Assembly (NCBI GenBank): GCA_963816555.1 | Contig: CAWFLD010000002.1 | Location: 124,001-188,000 of the forward strand | DNA: 64,000 nucleotides | Direction of reading: 5' to 3' | DNA from: Lutibaculum sp963816555 | GTDB taxonomy: Bacteria > Pseudomonadota > Alphaproteobacteria > Rhizobiales > Tepidamorphaceae | Part shown: positions 1 to 7,677 of the stretch, piece by piece | Layout: each line of letters opens with the position of its first letter | How positions within the stretch are numbered: position 1 is the stretch's first letter | Program-made: the position numbers and the translations under genes | The notes under the pieces: generated by a model | The model's input: the letters and a program-made list of their open reading frames with translations, nothing else | Told to the model about the DNA's origin: nothing | Database searches by the model: none

Positions 1-460
1 CGCCGACGAGCCGACGACGGCGCTCGACGCGACGCTCGAGGTGCAGATCATCAACCTCCTGAAGAAGCTGCAGCGCGACATCGGCTGCTCCATCGTCTTC
101 GTCTCGCATCACCTGGGCACGGTGGCGGAGCTCTGCGACGACGTGGTGGTGATGTATGCCGGCGAGGTCGTCGAGCGGGGGCCGGTCCGCGACATCTTCC
201 GCCGCCCGGCGCACCCCTACACGCAGGCGCTTCTGGAGTGCGACCCAGGCCGCATCCGCGAGAAGACGCGGCACCTGCCGACGATCCCCGGCGAGCTGCC
301 GAACCTGATCGACGTGCCGGACGGGTGCATCTTCAAGGGGCGCTGCCCGAAGGCCTTCGGGCGCTGCGACCACGACCATCCCGGCGACTACGACGCGGCG
401 GGAGAGGGCCATGCCGCCCGCTGCCACCTTCTCGACCCGCGCGAGGGAGAGACCGCATGA
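1..460 (+). CDS. Peptide/nickel-type ABC transporter ATP-binding protein (DppD/OppD-like), 5' partial
   Basis: This is the C-terminal part of an ATPase that powers import of oligopeptides or similar solutes. The reading frame is open from base 2, beginning inside the Walker B/D-loop region (ADEPTTALDATLEVQ). The H-loop follows (VFVSHHLGTVAELCDD), then the oligopeptide-transporter C-terminal extension (RRPAHPYTQALLE), which ends in a cysteine-rich segment (CIFKGRCPKAFGRC...C) typical of DppD/OppD. Walker A and the ABC signature lie before the window. The stop overlaps the next gene's start (ATGA), so the two ATPases are translationally coupled; cognate permeases and binding protein would lie upstream. 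The family is clear, the substrate is not. Confidence 0.9.
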   Translation, partial: ADEPTTALDATLEVQIINLLKKLQRDIGCSIVFVSHHLGTVAELCDDVVVMYAGEVVERGPVRDIFRRPAHPYTQALLECDPGRIREKTRHLPTIPGELPNLIDVPDGCIFKGRCPKAFGRCDHDHPGDYDAAGEGHAARCHLLDPREGETA

Positions 461-1497
461 GCGCCCTGCTCGAGGTCGAGAACCTGCGCGTGCGCTATCG
501 CACGGCCGGCGCGCTGAAGAGCCTGATCCGCGGCATCGACGACCCGTATATCGACGCGGTGTGCGACGTGTCCTTCGAGATCAGCGAGGGCGAGACGCTC
601 GGCCTCGTCGGCGAATCCGGCTCCGGCAAGTCGACCATCGCCCGCACGCTGATCGGCCTGAAGGGCGCGGCCGAGGGCTCCATCCGGTTTCAGGGCGAGG
701 AGCTGACGGGCCTCAAGGAGCGCGACTACGCCAAGGTCCGGCGCGAGATGGCGATGATGTGGCAGGACCCTGTGGGGAGCCTCTCGCCGCGCCTGACGAT
801 CGGCTCGCTGATCACCGAGCCCTTCCGCATCCACGGCATGACGGACAGGGACCTCGGCGCCGAGGCGGTGCGGCTGCTCGAGATGGTCGGCCTCAACGCC
901 GACTTCGCGCCGCGCTTCCCCCACCAGCTCTCCGGCGGCCAGGCCCGGCGCGTCGGCGTGGCGCGGGCGCTGGCGCTCAACCCCCGGCTCGTCATCGCCG
1001 ACGAGCCGACGGCCGGCCTCGACGTGTCGGTCCAGGGCGAGGTGCTGAACCTCCTGGCGCGGCTGCAGGACGAGCTCGGCATCGCCATCCTCGTCATCAC
1101 CCACAACCTCAACGTCGTGCGCCACATCACCGACCGCATGGCGATCATGTATCTCGGGCGGTTCGTGGAGCAGGGGCCGACGGACGAGATCTTCTTCCAG
1201 CCGCGCCACCCCTACACGGAGGCGCTGCTCTCGGCGAACCCGGAGCCCGATCCCGACGCCGCGCACGAGCGGGTGGAGATTTCCGGCGAGGTGCCGAGCC
1301 TGATGCACCGGCCCTCGGGCTGCGAGTTCCACACGCGCTGCCTCTATGCCCGCGAGAATTGCGGCCACGAGCCGCCGGGCGTCAGCCGCGACGGCCCGGC
1401 CCACGCCTACACCTGCCACTATCCGCTCGGCCTCGTCAGCGAGCCGAAGTCGCGGACCGGCGGGAGCGCGCCGGCGGAAGGCGGCGAGCCCGCGTGA
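457..1497 (+). CDS. Peptide/nickel-type ABC transporter ATP-binding protein (DppF/OppF-like)
   Basis: This 346-residue ATPase is the second of the pair. Walker A is GESGSGKST at about residues 52-60; the signature LSGGQARRVGVARAL and Walker B LVIADEPTAGLD follow. The oligopeptide C-terminal domain is present (PRHPYTEALLSANP) with its cysteine-bearing tail (SGCEFHTRCLYARENC). The ATG at 457 is chosen because it overlaps the upstream stop and starts MSALLEVENLRVRY; the same frame stays open upstream to 238, but that stretch is the preceding gene read in another frame. DppD/DppF pairs form the heterodimeric nucleotide-binding unit of dipeptide, oligopeptide, nickel or glutathione importers. It is the last gene of its operon, because the next gene converges on it after 22 bases. 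Confidence 0.93.
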   Translation: MSALLEVENLRVRYRTAGALKSLIRGIDDPYIDAVCDVSFEISEGETLGLVGESGSGKSTIARTLIGLKGAAEGSIRFQGEELTGLKERDYAKVRREMAMMWQDPVGSLSPRLTIGSLITEPFRIHGMTDRDLGAEAVRLLEMVGLNADFAPRFPHQLSGGQARRVGVARALALNPRLVIADEPTAGLDVSVQGEVLNLLARLQDELGIAILVITHNLNVVRHITDRMAIMYLGRFVEQGPTDEIFFQPRHPYTEALLSANPEPDPDAAHERVEISGEVPSLMHRPSGCEFHTRCLYARENCGHEPPGVSRDGPAHAYTCHYPLGLVSEPKSRTGGSAPAEGGEPA

Positions 1498-1519
1498 CCC
1501 TGCGCCGCCCGTGGCCGCC

Positions 1520-2101
1520 TCAGCGCCGCGGCTTGATGTAGGCGACCGCTTCGAAGCGGGCGTGGCGGCTGACGAAGACGCGGGCCATCGAGCGCTCGAG
1601 CCGCTTCCGCGCCGTCGCCTGGGCGCGGGCAGGGTGCTGCGCGGCGTCGTCGAACGCCCGCAGATGATGCAGGAGCACCGCCCGGCCGCCCGGCGCGAGG
1701 GCGCGCTCCAGCCCGTCCAGCAGGATCTCGAGATCGGGGGCCGGGAGATAATAGACGATCTCCGACGCCACGATCAGGTCGAAGGGCCCGCGCGGGAACC
1801 CGTCGGGCAGGACCGCCTGCCGGAGCTCCACGCCAGGGCGGTCGCCGAGCCGCTGCCGGGCGGCCGCGAGTGCCGTGGCGGAGGAATCGACGGCCGTCAG
1901 CCGCAGGCAGTGCGGGGCGAGGCGCAGCGTCGTCTCGCCGTTGGCGCAGGCGAGCTCGAGCCCCCGCCCGTGGCAGGAGGCGCCGCAGGCCGCCAGGAGC
2001 ACGCCGCGCTTGAAGGCTTCGAAGCGGGACGTCCGATAGTCCCACGGGTCGTCGTCCTCCTGGAACTTGCGCTCGAAGCCGGCGGGATCGATCGGTCTCA
2101 T
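1520..2101 (-). CDS. SAM-dependent methyltransferase, NodS-like
   Basis: This 193-residue class I methyltransferase has the NodS-type opening DDPWDYRTSRFEAFKR at about residues 17-32. The SAM-binding motif is GLELACANGETTLRL near 47-60, followed by the acidic second-strand motif LTAVDSS and the core FDLIVASEIVYYL. NodS proteins N-methylate deacetylated chitooligosaccharides; here that is only a family analogy. The start ATG overlaps the stop of the upstream PIG-L deacetylase (4-base overlap), making this the last gene of a tight four-gene unit. A deacetylase immediately before an amine-type methyltransferase suggests N-deacetylation then N-methylation of one product, which is inference. Confidence 0.85.
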   Translation of the reverse strand: MRPIDPAGFERKFQEDDDPWDYRTSRFEAFKRGVLLAACGASCHGRGLELACANGETTLRLAPHCLRLTAVDSSATALAAARQRLGDRPGVELRQAVLPDGFPRGPFDLIVASEIVYYLPAPDLEILLDGLERALAPGGRAVLLHHLRAFDDAAQHPARAQATARKRLERSMARVFVSRHARFEAVAYIKPRR

Positions 2102-2817
2102 CGGGTCGCCCGCCAATAGGCTTCGACGGGGCCGGTCAGCCGGTCGATCGTCTCCGGGCTCAGCCGGAAGCCGGACGGGTCGTCGGCGATCAGGCCGGTC
2201 GTCTGCGACAGGTGCGCCGCCACGGCATCGCGCTTCCGGGCGACCGCGTCGGCGATGTCGAAGGCGATGAGCTCCGCTTCGCCCGGCGCCGGCCGGTCCT
2301 CCGGGGCGCCGAGCTCGTCGAGCCAGATCGCGTATTCCAGCGTCTCCGGCGCCGCGCCGCATGCCTGGAGCGCATCCATCGTGAGGCGCCAGCTGTCGCG
2401 GTGGTCGCGGTGAGGGTCCCGTCGCCACGGCACGAGGACGAGGTCGGGCCGGAACGCGGCGACGATTCCCGAAAGCTGCTCGAGCGCGTCGCGCCAGGCG
2501 GGCGAGCCGCGCGCCGGCATGTCGGCGTCGTGCAGGCGCAGGAAGGTGCGCGCCTGACCGGCCGCGCCGAGGCGGGCCAGCGCCTCTTCCGCCTCGGCTT
2601 CGCGCTGTCCGGCCAGCCGCTCCCGCGGCCAGTCGCGGGAGCGGGTATGCGAGGCGCCGCCATCCGTCACGAAGACGATGTGGAACGCACGACCGGCCGC
2701 GCAGAGGGCGGCGATGAGGCCGCCGCAGCCGAGCGTCTCGTCGTCTGGATGCGGCGCGATCACGAGGATGCGTTCCGCCGGGAGGGAGAGGGGATCGAGG
2801 GCGGTCGCCATGCGCAT
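2098..2817 (-). CDS. PIG-L family deacetylase
   Basis: This is a 239-residue zinc-dependent N-deacetylase of the LmbE/PIG-L family. The diagnostic metal motif APHPDDETLGCGG lies at about residues 21-33, and the second histidine motif DPHRDHRDSW appears in the C-terminal half. Family members remove acetyl groups from GlcNAc-containing substrates such as GlcNAc-inositol, mycothiol or bacillithiol precursors and some antibiotics. The ATG overlaps the upstream acyl-CoA dehydrogenase-like stop by one base (TGATG); a second ATG two codons later is possible. Placement between a glycosyltransferase and a methyltransferase points to tailoring of a sugar conjugate. Confidence 0.9.
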   Translation of the reverse strand: MRMATALDPLSLPAERILVIAPHPDDETLGCGGLIAALCAAGRAFHIVFVTDGGASHTRSRDWPRERLAGQREAEAEEALARLGAAGQARTFLRLHDADMPARGSPAWRDALEQLSGIVAAFRPDLVLVPWRRDPHRDHRDSWRLTMDALQACGAAPETLEYAIWLDELGAPEDRPAPGEAELIAFDIADAVARKRDAVAAHLSQTTGLIADDPSGFRLSPETIDRLTGPVEAYWRATR

Positions 2818-3902
2818 CAGCCCCGCGATCCCGGCGTCCAGTCGCCGGCGGCGACGGCCCTGCCGAGCGCGGCCAGCGCGCCGTCGGGATTGGGCTGGCG
2901 CAGGTAGGTACGCAGGTCGCGGATCAGCCGCTCCAGCGGGTGCGGCGCGATCATGCCGGCGGCGCCGACGGCGCGCTCGGCCTCCTCCAGGACGCTCATG
3001 GCGAAGCTCTCGACCGCCATCCGCGTGGCGTTGGCCACGGCAATGGCCCGGGTCCCGGCTTCCTCCGGCGCGCCCTCGGCGCTTGCCGCCGTCCATGCGG
3101 CGGCGGCCCTCGGAAGCCAGGCGTAGCCCGACTCCACCGCGATCCCCATCCGGCCGAGGCGGTGGCGCTGGTAGGGATCCTCGCTGCGGCCGGTGCGGCC
3201 GAGATGCGCGGCCGCTTCGTCCAGCACCGCGTGCGCGCCGCCGACATGGACGGCGGCGAAGCGCATGGCGCCGGCGGAAAACCACGGCTCGCGCAGGTAG
3301 TCGCCTGGCCGGCCGACGATCCAGCCGGGATCGACCTCGATGCCGTCGAAACGGGCGACGTGGCTGCCCGAAGCCCGCATGCCCAGCGGCTTCCACCACG
3401 AGCGATCCACGTCGACATGGTCGAGCGGCACCATGAGCATGATCCGGCCTTCGTGCCGCTCCACCGTGACGAGGGCGTGGCTCAGCCCGTCCACGCCCGT
3501 GGCGAAGCTCTTGGCGCCGGAGAGCCGCCCGTCCTCCAGGGTCAGCGGGCTGCCCGGCAGGTCGGTGTTCCACACGCCGAAGATCCGCCCCTCGGCGGCA
3601 TGCCCGTCACAGGCGTCGCGCTGCTCCGGCGAGCCGAAAAGGCGGACCAGGAAGAGGGCATTCGCGTGTCCCTCGTAGATCCGCCCGACGTTCAGGTCGC
3701 CGCGCCCGATGGCGGCGAGAAGCCAGAGCAGGCTTTCCGCTTCGCCGCCGGCAATCGGGGGATGGGCGATCAGGCCGAGCCGGGCGAGCCCGGCCAGCGC
3801 CTCGGCGGGAAAGCCGCCGTCGCGGTCGCGCTCGGCGGCCATGGAGGCCGCTGCGGCGGTGACGGCGGCGAGCCCGCCGCCCTTCCGCGTCTCATGCTGC
3901 AC
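2817..3902 (-). CDS. Acyl-CoA dehydrogenase-like flavoprotein
   Basis: This 361-residue protein has the acyl-CoA dehydrogenase layout: an N-terminal helical domain, a central beta segment with FGVWNTDLPGSPLTLEDGRLSGAK (the flavin-contacting region with the family's typical LxG.K.F pattern), and a C-terminal helical bundle. Related proteins oxidise acyl-thioesters or act as FAD/FMN monooxygenases; I could not place the catalytic glutamate with confidence. It overlaps the glycosyltransferase by 11 bases and the PIG-L gene by one base, so all four genes appear co-translated. A flavoprotein in a sugar-tailoring cassette is unusual and its substrate is unknown. Confidence 0.8.
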   Translation of the reverse strand: MQHETRKGGGLAAVTAAAASMAAERDRDGGFPAEALAGLARLGLIAHPPIAGGEAESLLWLLAAIGRGDLNVGRIYEGHANALFLVRLFGSPEQRDACDGHAAEGRIFGVWNTDLPGSPLTLEDGRLSGAKSFATGVDGLSHALVTVERHEGRIMLMVPLDHVDVDRSWWKPLGMRASGSHVARFDGIEVDPGWIVGRPGDYLREPWFSAGAMRFAAVHVGGAHAVLDEAAAHLGRTGRSEDPYQRHRLGRMGIAVESGYAWLPRAAAAWTAASAEGAPEEAGTRAIAVANATRMAVESFAMSVLEEAERAVGAAGMIAPHPLERLIRDLRTYLRQPNPDGALAALGRAVAAGDWTPGSRG

Positions 3903-4992
3903 GGACCTCTCCCTCCCGTTCGGCGATCATGCGGGCGAGCTCGTCGATGGCGAGGTCGACCGGCACGGCCGCCATGGCGTCCGGATCGTCCGGCGCGTGC
4001 GCCTCGACGAGCGCCTGAGTGTCGGGCGCCAGCACGTCGGCGTCGAGGCCGAGCCGGGCCAGCACCGCGTCGCGCTGTTCGCGCCGCAGCCCGGCGAGGC
4101 TTCGCAGCATCCGGCGCCGTTCCAGCCGCTCGAGCACGGAGGAGGGCGCCTCCACGAGATGTGGCCGGCCTTCCTCTTCCTCCGCGATCCAGGCCTTGAG
4201 GCAGTCGGCCATGCCGCCCTGGGCCCGCCCCGCGAGCCGCGCCGAGACGCCGACCTCGACGTCGGGCGCATGGCGGAGAAGGAAGCCCATTGCACGGGCG
4301 CGGGTGACGAAGGCGAGATCCTCGCGAAAGGGTATCGCCGGAACGCCTCCGACCGCTTCATGGACCTCTCCGCGCACCGCAAGGCTTGCGCCGGTGTGGT
4401 CCCAGTGGCGCGGCCAGGGGTCGTGCGGCAGCGGGTCGACCAGCGCGGCGAGACGATCGGCGAGCGCGAGATAGCGGAGGTGCCGCGCGGCGCGGCGGCC
4501 GAAGGCCGGCCCGAGCCGCGCCTCCTCGTCGGGATCGCCGACGATGCGACCTCCCACGAGGTCGGCGCCCTCGTCGATCGCGCGCAGGTTCGCCTCGACC
4601 CAGTCAGGCGGCGGCACCGCATCCGCGTCGGTGGAGAGGAGGACGGAGCCCGCGCGCCCGCCGGCGATCTCCGAGGCGCGCTGCATGGCCAGGCGCCTCG
4701 CCGAGCCGACATGGGCGCTGGCCTCGGGAAAGGCGATCTCGACCGCTTCCATCTCCAGGCCCGGATGCCGCGCCGCGGCGGCCCTGGCGATCCCGGCCGA
4801 TCCGTCGGTGCAGTTGTTGAACACGATCACGAGCCGCAGGGCGCGCCCCCGGGCTGCGATCCAGCTCTGCCCGGCGAGGGCCTCGATGAGCCGGGGCAGG
4901 CGCTGCGCCTCGTTGCGCGCGGGGACGGCGACGATCGGGTGCCACGTAGATCCCAAGGACGTTGCTCCGTCTGGTGAGGGACACCCGGTCAT
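3892..4992 (-). CDS. Family 2 glycosyltransferase
   Basis: This 366-residue GT-A glycosyltransferase is the first gene of the minus-strand cassette. The nucleotide-sugar fold starts with PIVAVPARNEAQRLPRLIEAL near residue 19. The metal-binding DxD-type motif is LLSTDADAVPPPDW near 116-129, and the acceptor-side acidic pair sits in IPFREDLAFVTRA. No membrane segment is evident, so it is probably soluble. Family 2 enzymes transfer a sugar from a nucleotide donor with inversion; the acceptor is unknown. The start is the first methionine (MTGCPSPDG); a later start near VAVPARN would shorten it by about 20 residues. No promoter is obvious upstream. Confidence 0.85.
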   Translation of the reverse strand: MTGCPSPDGATSLGSTWHPIVAVPARNEAQRLPRLIEALAGQSWIAARGRALRLVIVFNNCTDGSAGIARAAAARHPGLEMEAVEIAFPEASAHVGSARRLAMQRASEIAGGRAGSVLLSTDADAVPPPDWVEANLRAIDEGADLVGGRIVGDPDEEARLGPAFGRRAARHLRYLALADRLAALVDPLPHDPWPRHWDHTGASLAVRGEVHEAVGGVPAIPFREDLAFVTRARAMGFLLRHAPDVEVGVSARLAGRAQGGMADCLKAWIAEEEEGRPHLVEAPSSVLERLERRRMLRSLAGLRREQRDAVLARLGLDADVLAPDTQALVEAHAPDDPDAMAAVPVDLAIDELARMIAEREGEVRAA

Positions 4993-5194
4993 GTGCGGGC
5001 GCCGGCAACAACGGGGCCGGGGGGAATTGGTTTCTCCTGCGGCGGATATTGGTCGGGGCGGGGCCCGGAACCGCAGGTCGCGGGACCTGTCGGCTCAGGC
5101 GCCGTGAACATCGTGGGCGTCGATGTCCATGCCGCCTCCAATAGCATCTTTCCGGGCGCGCCGGCGCATCCGGCGGCGGGCTGCGGCGGGGCGT

Positions 5195-6112
5195 CTACGC
5201 CGGTCGGTTCGTTCGCGGCTCGGGGTGGCCCTCGTCGATCCCGCCGGCGGAGAGCCTGCGGCGCAGCAGGTCGGCGAGGGCGGTGGCGAGGGGGGAGAGC
5301 GCCCGGCCATGGCGCTTCAGGAGCCCGACCTCGCGGCGCGGCAGCTCGACCTCGAGGGGCACGCAGGCGAGATGCGGGTCGCCCGGCGGCACCGACAGGG
5401 CCGGCAGGATCGTCACGCCGAGATTGCGCCGGACGACGGCGAGCAGCGACATGACGTTCGGGAATTGGAGCCGGCTGCGCGCCGACAGCTCGCGATACTG
5501 CGGGTGCTCGATGCGCTCCGAGGCGCCGTTGACGATGAAGTTCTCCCCCTCGAGATCGCGCCAGCCGGCCTTCTCCTGGCGCGCCAGCCTGTTGCCGGTC
5601 GCGCAGACGAGGAGGAAGCGGTCGCCGAACAGGGGCTCGAACTCGATGATGCGCATGTTGGCGGGCGGGCCGGCGACGCCGAGCTCGACGTTCTGCCGCT
5701 CGACCGCGAGCTCGACGGAGGCGGAGTCGGTGTCGCGCAGATTGAGCTCGATGCCCGGCCGCTCGCGGATGAACACGTCGAGCAGCGGCGGCAGCACGTG
5801 CGCGGCGATCGAGGGCACGCAGGCGACGTCGAGGCGCCCGACCTCGTTCAGCGCATAGGCCTTGATGTTGCCGACCGAGCGCTCGAAGCCCAGCACCTCC
5901 GGCCGCGCGACCGACAGCACGTACTCGCCGAGCGAGGTCAGCTTCGACTTGCGGTCGCTTTCGAAGAGGGGGCCGCCGACCTCGTCCTCGAGCTGGCGCA
6001 GCGTCATCGACACGGCCGAGGGGGTGCGGCCGATCTTGGCGGCCGCGTCGGTGATGTTGCCGAGCTCGGCGACGGCGACGAAGACGCTGAAATGGCTGAG
6101 CTTGATGGCCAT
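5195..6112 (-). CDS. LysR family transcriptional regulator
   Basis: This 305-residue LysR regulator has its winged helix-turn-helix at residues 3-62 (LSHFSVFVAVAELGNITDAA, then SAVSMTLRQLEDEVGGPLF), followed by the periplasmic-binding-protein-like effector domain. It is transcribed away from the aldehyde dehydrogenase operon. The intergenic region carries a perfect 15-base palindrome of the LysR T-N11-A type right next to its start codon, consistent with autoregulation and control of the divergent operon. The inducer is unknown; given the downstream betaine-type importer and oxidoreductases, a quaternary amine or a derived aldehyde is a reasonable guess. Confidence 0.92.
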   Translation of the reverse strand: MAIKLSHFSVFVAVAELGNITDAAAKIGRTPSAVSMTLRQLEDEVGGPLFESDRKSKLTSLGEYVLSVARPEVLGFERSVGNIKAYALNEVGRLDVACVPSIAAHVLPPLLDVFIRERPGIELNLRDTDSASVELAVERQNVELGVAGPPANMRIIEFEPLFGDRFLLVCATGNRLARQEKAGWRDLEGENFIVNGASERIEHPQYRELSARSRLQFPNVMSLLAVVRRNLGVTILPALSVPPGDPHLACVPLEVELPRREVGLLKRHGRALSPLATALADLLRRRLSAGGIDEGHPEPRTNRPA

Positions 6113-6126
6113 GGGTCCGCCTCCGC

Positions 6127-6141
6127 TTCAGATAATCTGAA
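6127..6141. promoter_or_regulatory. LysR-type operator palindrome (candidate)
   Basis: TTCAGATAATCTGAA is a perfect inverted repeat (7-base arms around one A) with T-N11-A spacing in its inner positions. It lies 14 bases upstream of the lysR start and 85 bases upstream of the divergent aldehyde dehydrogenase start. Position and symmetry fit a LysR recognition site; binding itself is inferred. Confidence 0.6.
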
Positions 6142-6225
6142 ATGATTAGCAGGAGTTTCTGTTTGATTGAAGCTGTCGTGCTGGCGATCATCCTCGCGAG
6201 AGACAGAACACGGGATACGGGGGCC

Positions 6226-7677
6226 ATGGCGGAGCGGCACGGCAACTTCATCGCCGGCGAGTGGCGGACGGGCGCGGACCACGTCGAGAACGTGAGCCCC
6301 TCCGACCTCTCCGACACGATCGGCCTCTATGCCCAGGCGAGCGAGCGCGACCTCGCCGACGCGCTCCACGCCGCCCGCGACGGCGGCCGGGCCTGGGCCG
6401 CCACCGGCCTCGAGGCGCGCGGCAACGCGCTGATGGCGATCGGCACGGAGCTGATGCAGCGCGCCCGCGAGCTCGGCACGCTCCTGTCGCGCGAGGAGGG
6501 CAAGCCGCTGGCCGAGGGGATCGGCGAGGTCTACCGGGCCGGCCAGTTCTTCACCTACTACGCGGCCGAGGTGCTGCGGCTGCAGGGCGACAAGGCGGAT
6601 TCGGTGCGCCCCGGCGTCGAGGTCGACGTGACGCGCGAGCCGGTCGGCACCGTCGCCGTCGTCTCGCCGTGGAACTTCCCCGTGGCGACGGCGGCGTGGA
6701 AGATCGCGCCCGCGCTCGCCTTCGGCAACGCGGTGATCTGGAAGCCGGCGAACCTGACGCCGGCCTCGGCGGTCGCGCTCGCCGAGATCGTCTCGCGGCA
6801 GGGCCTGCCGGCCGGCACGTTCAACCTCGTGATGGGCCGCGGCGGCACGATCGGCCAGCGCCTCGTGGAGTTCCCCGACATCGACGCGGTCAGCTTCACC
6901 GGGTCGCTCGAGACGGGGCGGCAGGTGGCGGCGGCGGCCGCGGCGAACCTCACGCGCTTCCAGCTCGAGATGGGCTCGAAGAACGCGCTCGTCGTGATGG
7001 ACGACGCCGATCTCGATCTCGCGGTGCAGGCCGCCGTCGCCGGCGGCTATTCCGGCTCCGGCCAGAAGTGCACCGCCTCCTCGCGCCTCATCGTCCACCG
7101 CGCGGTGCACGACGCGTTCGTCGGCCGCCTGTCGGAGGCGCTCGCCGCCATGCCCGTCGGCCACGCGCTCGACGAGGCGACGAAGATCGGCCCGGTCGTG
7201 AGCGAGGGCCAGCTCGCCGCGAACCTCGCCTATCTCGACCTCGCCAGGGAGGAGGGCGCCGAGATCGTCTTCGGCGGCGAGCGCGTCGAGCGCGAGACGG
7301 AAGGCCACTACATGAGCCCGGCGCTGCTCGCCGGCGGGCGCAACGACATGCGCATCAACCGCGAGGAGATGTTCGCGCCGATCGCCTGCGTGATCGCGGT
7401 CGACGGCTACGAGGAGGCGCTGGCGGCGGCGAACGACACCGAGTACGGCCTGACCGCCGGCATCGTCACCGCCTCGCTCGCGCGCGCCACCCATTTCCGG
7501 CGCAACGTCGAAACGGGCTGCGTCATGGTGAACCTGCCGACGGCGGGCACCGACTACCACGTGCCGTTCGGCGGCCGGAAGAACTCGAGCTTCGGCCCGC
7601 GCGAGCAGGGCCGCTACGCCGCCGACTTCTACACCCACGTGAAGACGTCCTACATCCGCGCGGGAGAGCCGGCATGA
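6226..7677 (+). CDS. NAD(P)-dependent aldehyde dehydrogenase
   Basis: This 483-residue ALDH-superfamily enzyme oxidises an aldehyde to the acid. The cofactor segment VVSPWNFPVATAAWKIAPAL and FTGSLETGRQVAAAAA are present. The general-base glutamate is in FQLEMGSKNALVV (about residue 248) and the nucleophilic cysteine in GQKCTASSRL (about residue 282). Sequence style resembles ketoglutarate-semialdehyde and betaine-aldehyde-type dehydrogenases, but the substrate cannot be fixed by eye. The ATG at 6226 gives the usual length (MAERHGNFIAGEWR); the frame stays open upstream to 6142 without a better start. It overlaps the M19-like gene (ATGA) and begins the operon divergent from lysR. Confidence 0.93.
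   Translation: MAERHGNFIAGEWRTGADHVENVSPSDLSDTIGLYAQASERDLADALHAARDGGRAWAATGLEARGNALMAIGTELMQRARELGTLLSREEGKPLAEGIGEVYRAGQFFTYYAAEVLRLQGDKADSVRPGVEVDVTREPVGTVAVVSPWNFPVATAAWKIAPALAFGNAVIWKPANLTPASAVALAEIVSRQGLPAGTFNLVMGRGGTIGQRLVEFPDIDAVSFTGSLETGRQVAAAAAANLTRFQLEMGSKNALVVMDDADLDLAVQAAVAGGYSGSGQKCTASSRLIVHRAVHDAFVGRLSEALAAMPVGHALDEATKIGPVVSEGQLAANLAYLDLAREEGAEIVFGGERVERETEGHYMSPALLAGGRNDMRINREEMFAPIACVIAVDGYEEALAAANDTEYGLTAGIVTASLARATHFRRNVETGCVMVNLPTAGTDYHVPFGGRKNSSFGPREQGRYAADFYTHVKTSYIRAGEPA

Noticed and set aside
388..1419. Long open frame on the minus strand opposite the DppF-like ATPase
   Set aside because: It is the antisense shadow of a clear ABC ATPase; Arg/Ala-rich, no motifs, no start context.
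2940..4199. 419-codon plus-strand frame opposite the acyl-CoA dehydrogenase and glycosyltransferase genes
   Set aside because: Codon use and composition are those of antisense GC-rich DNA; the minus-strand genes carry real domains and overlap tightly.
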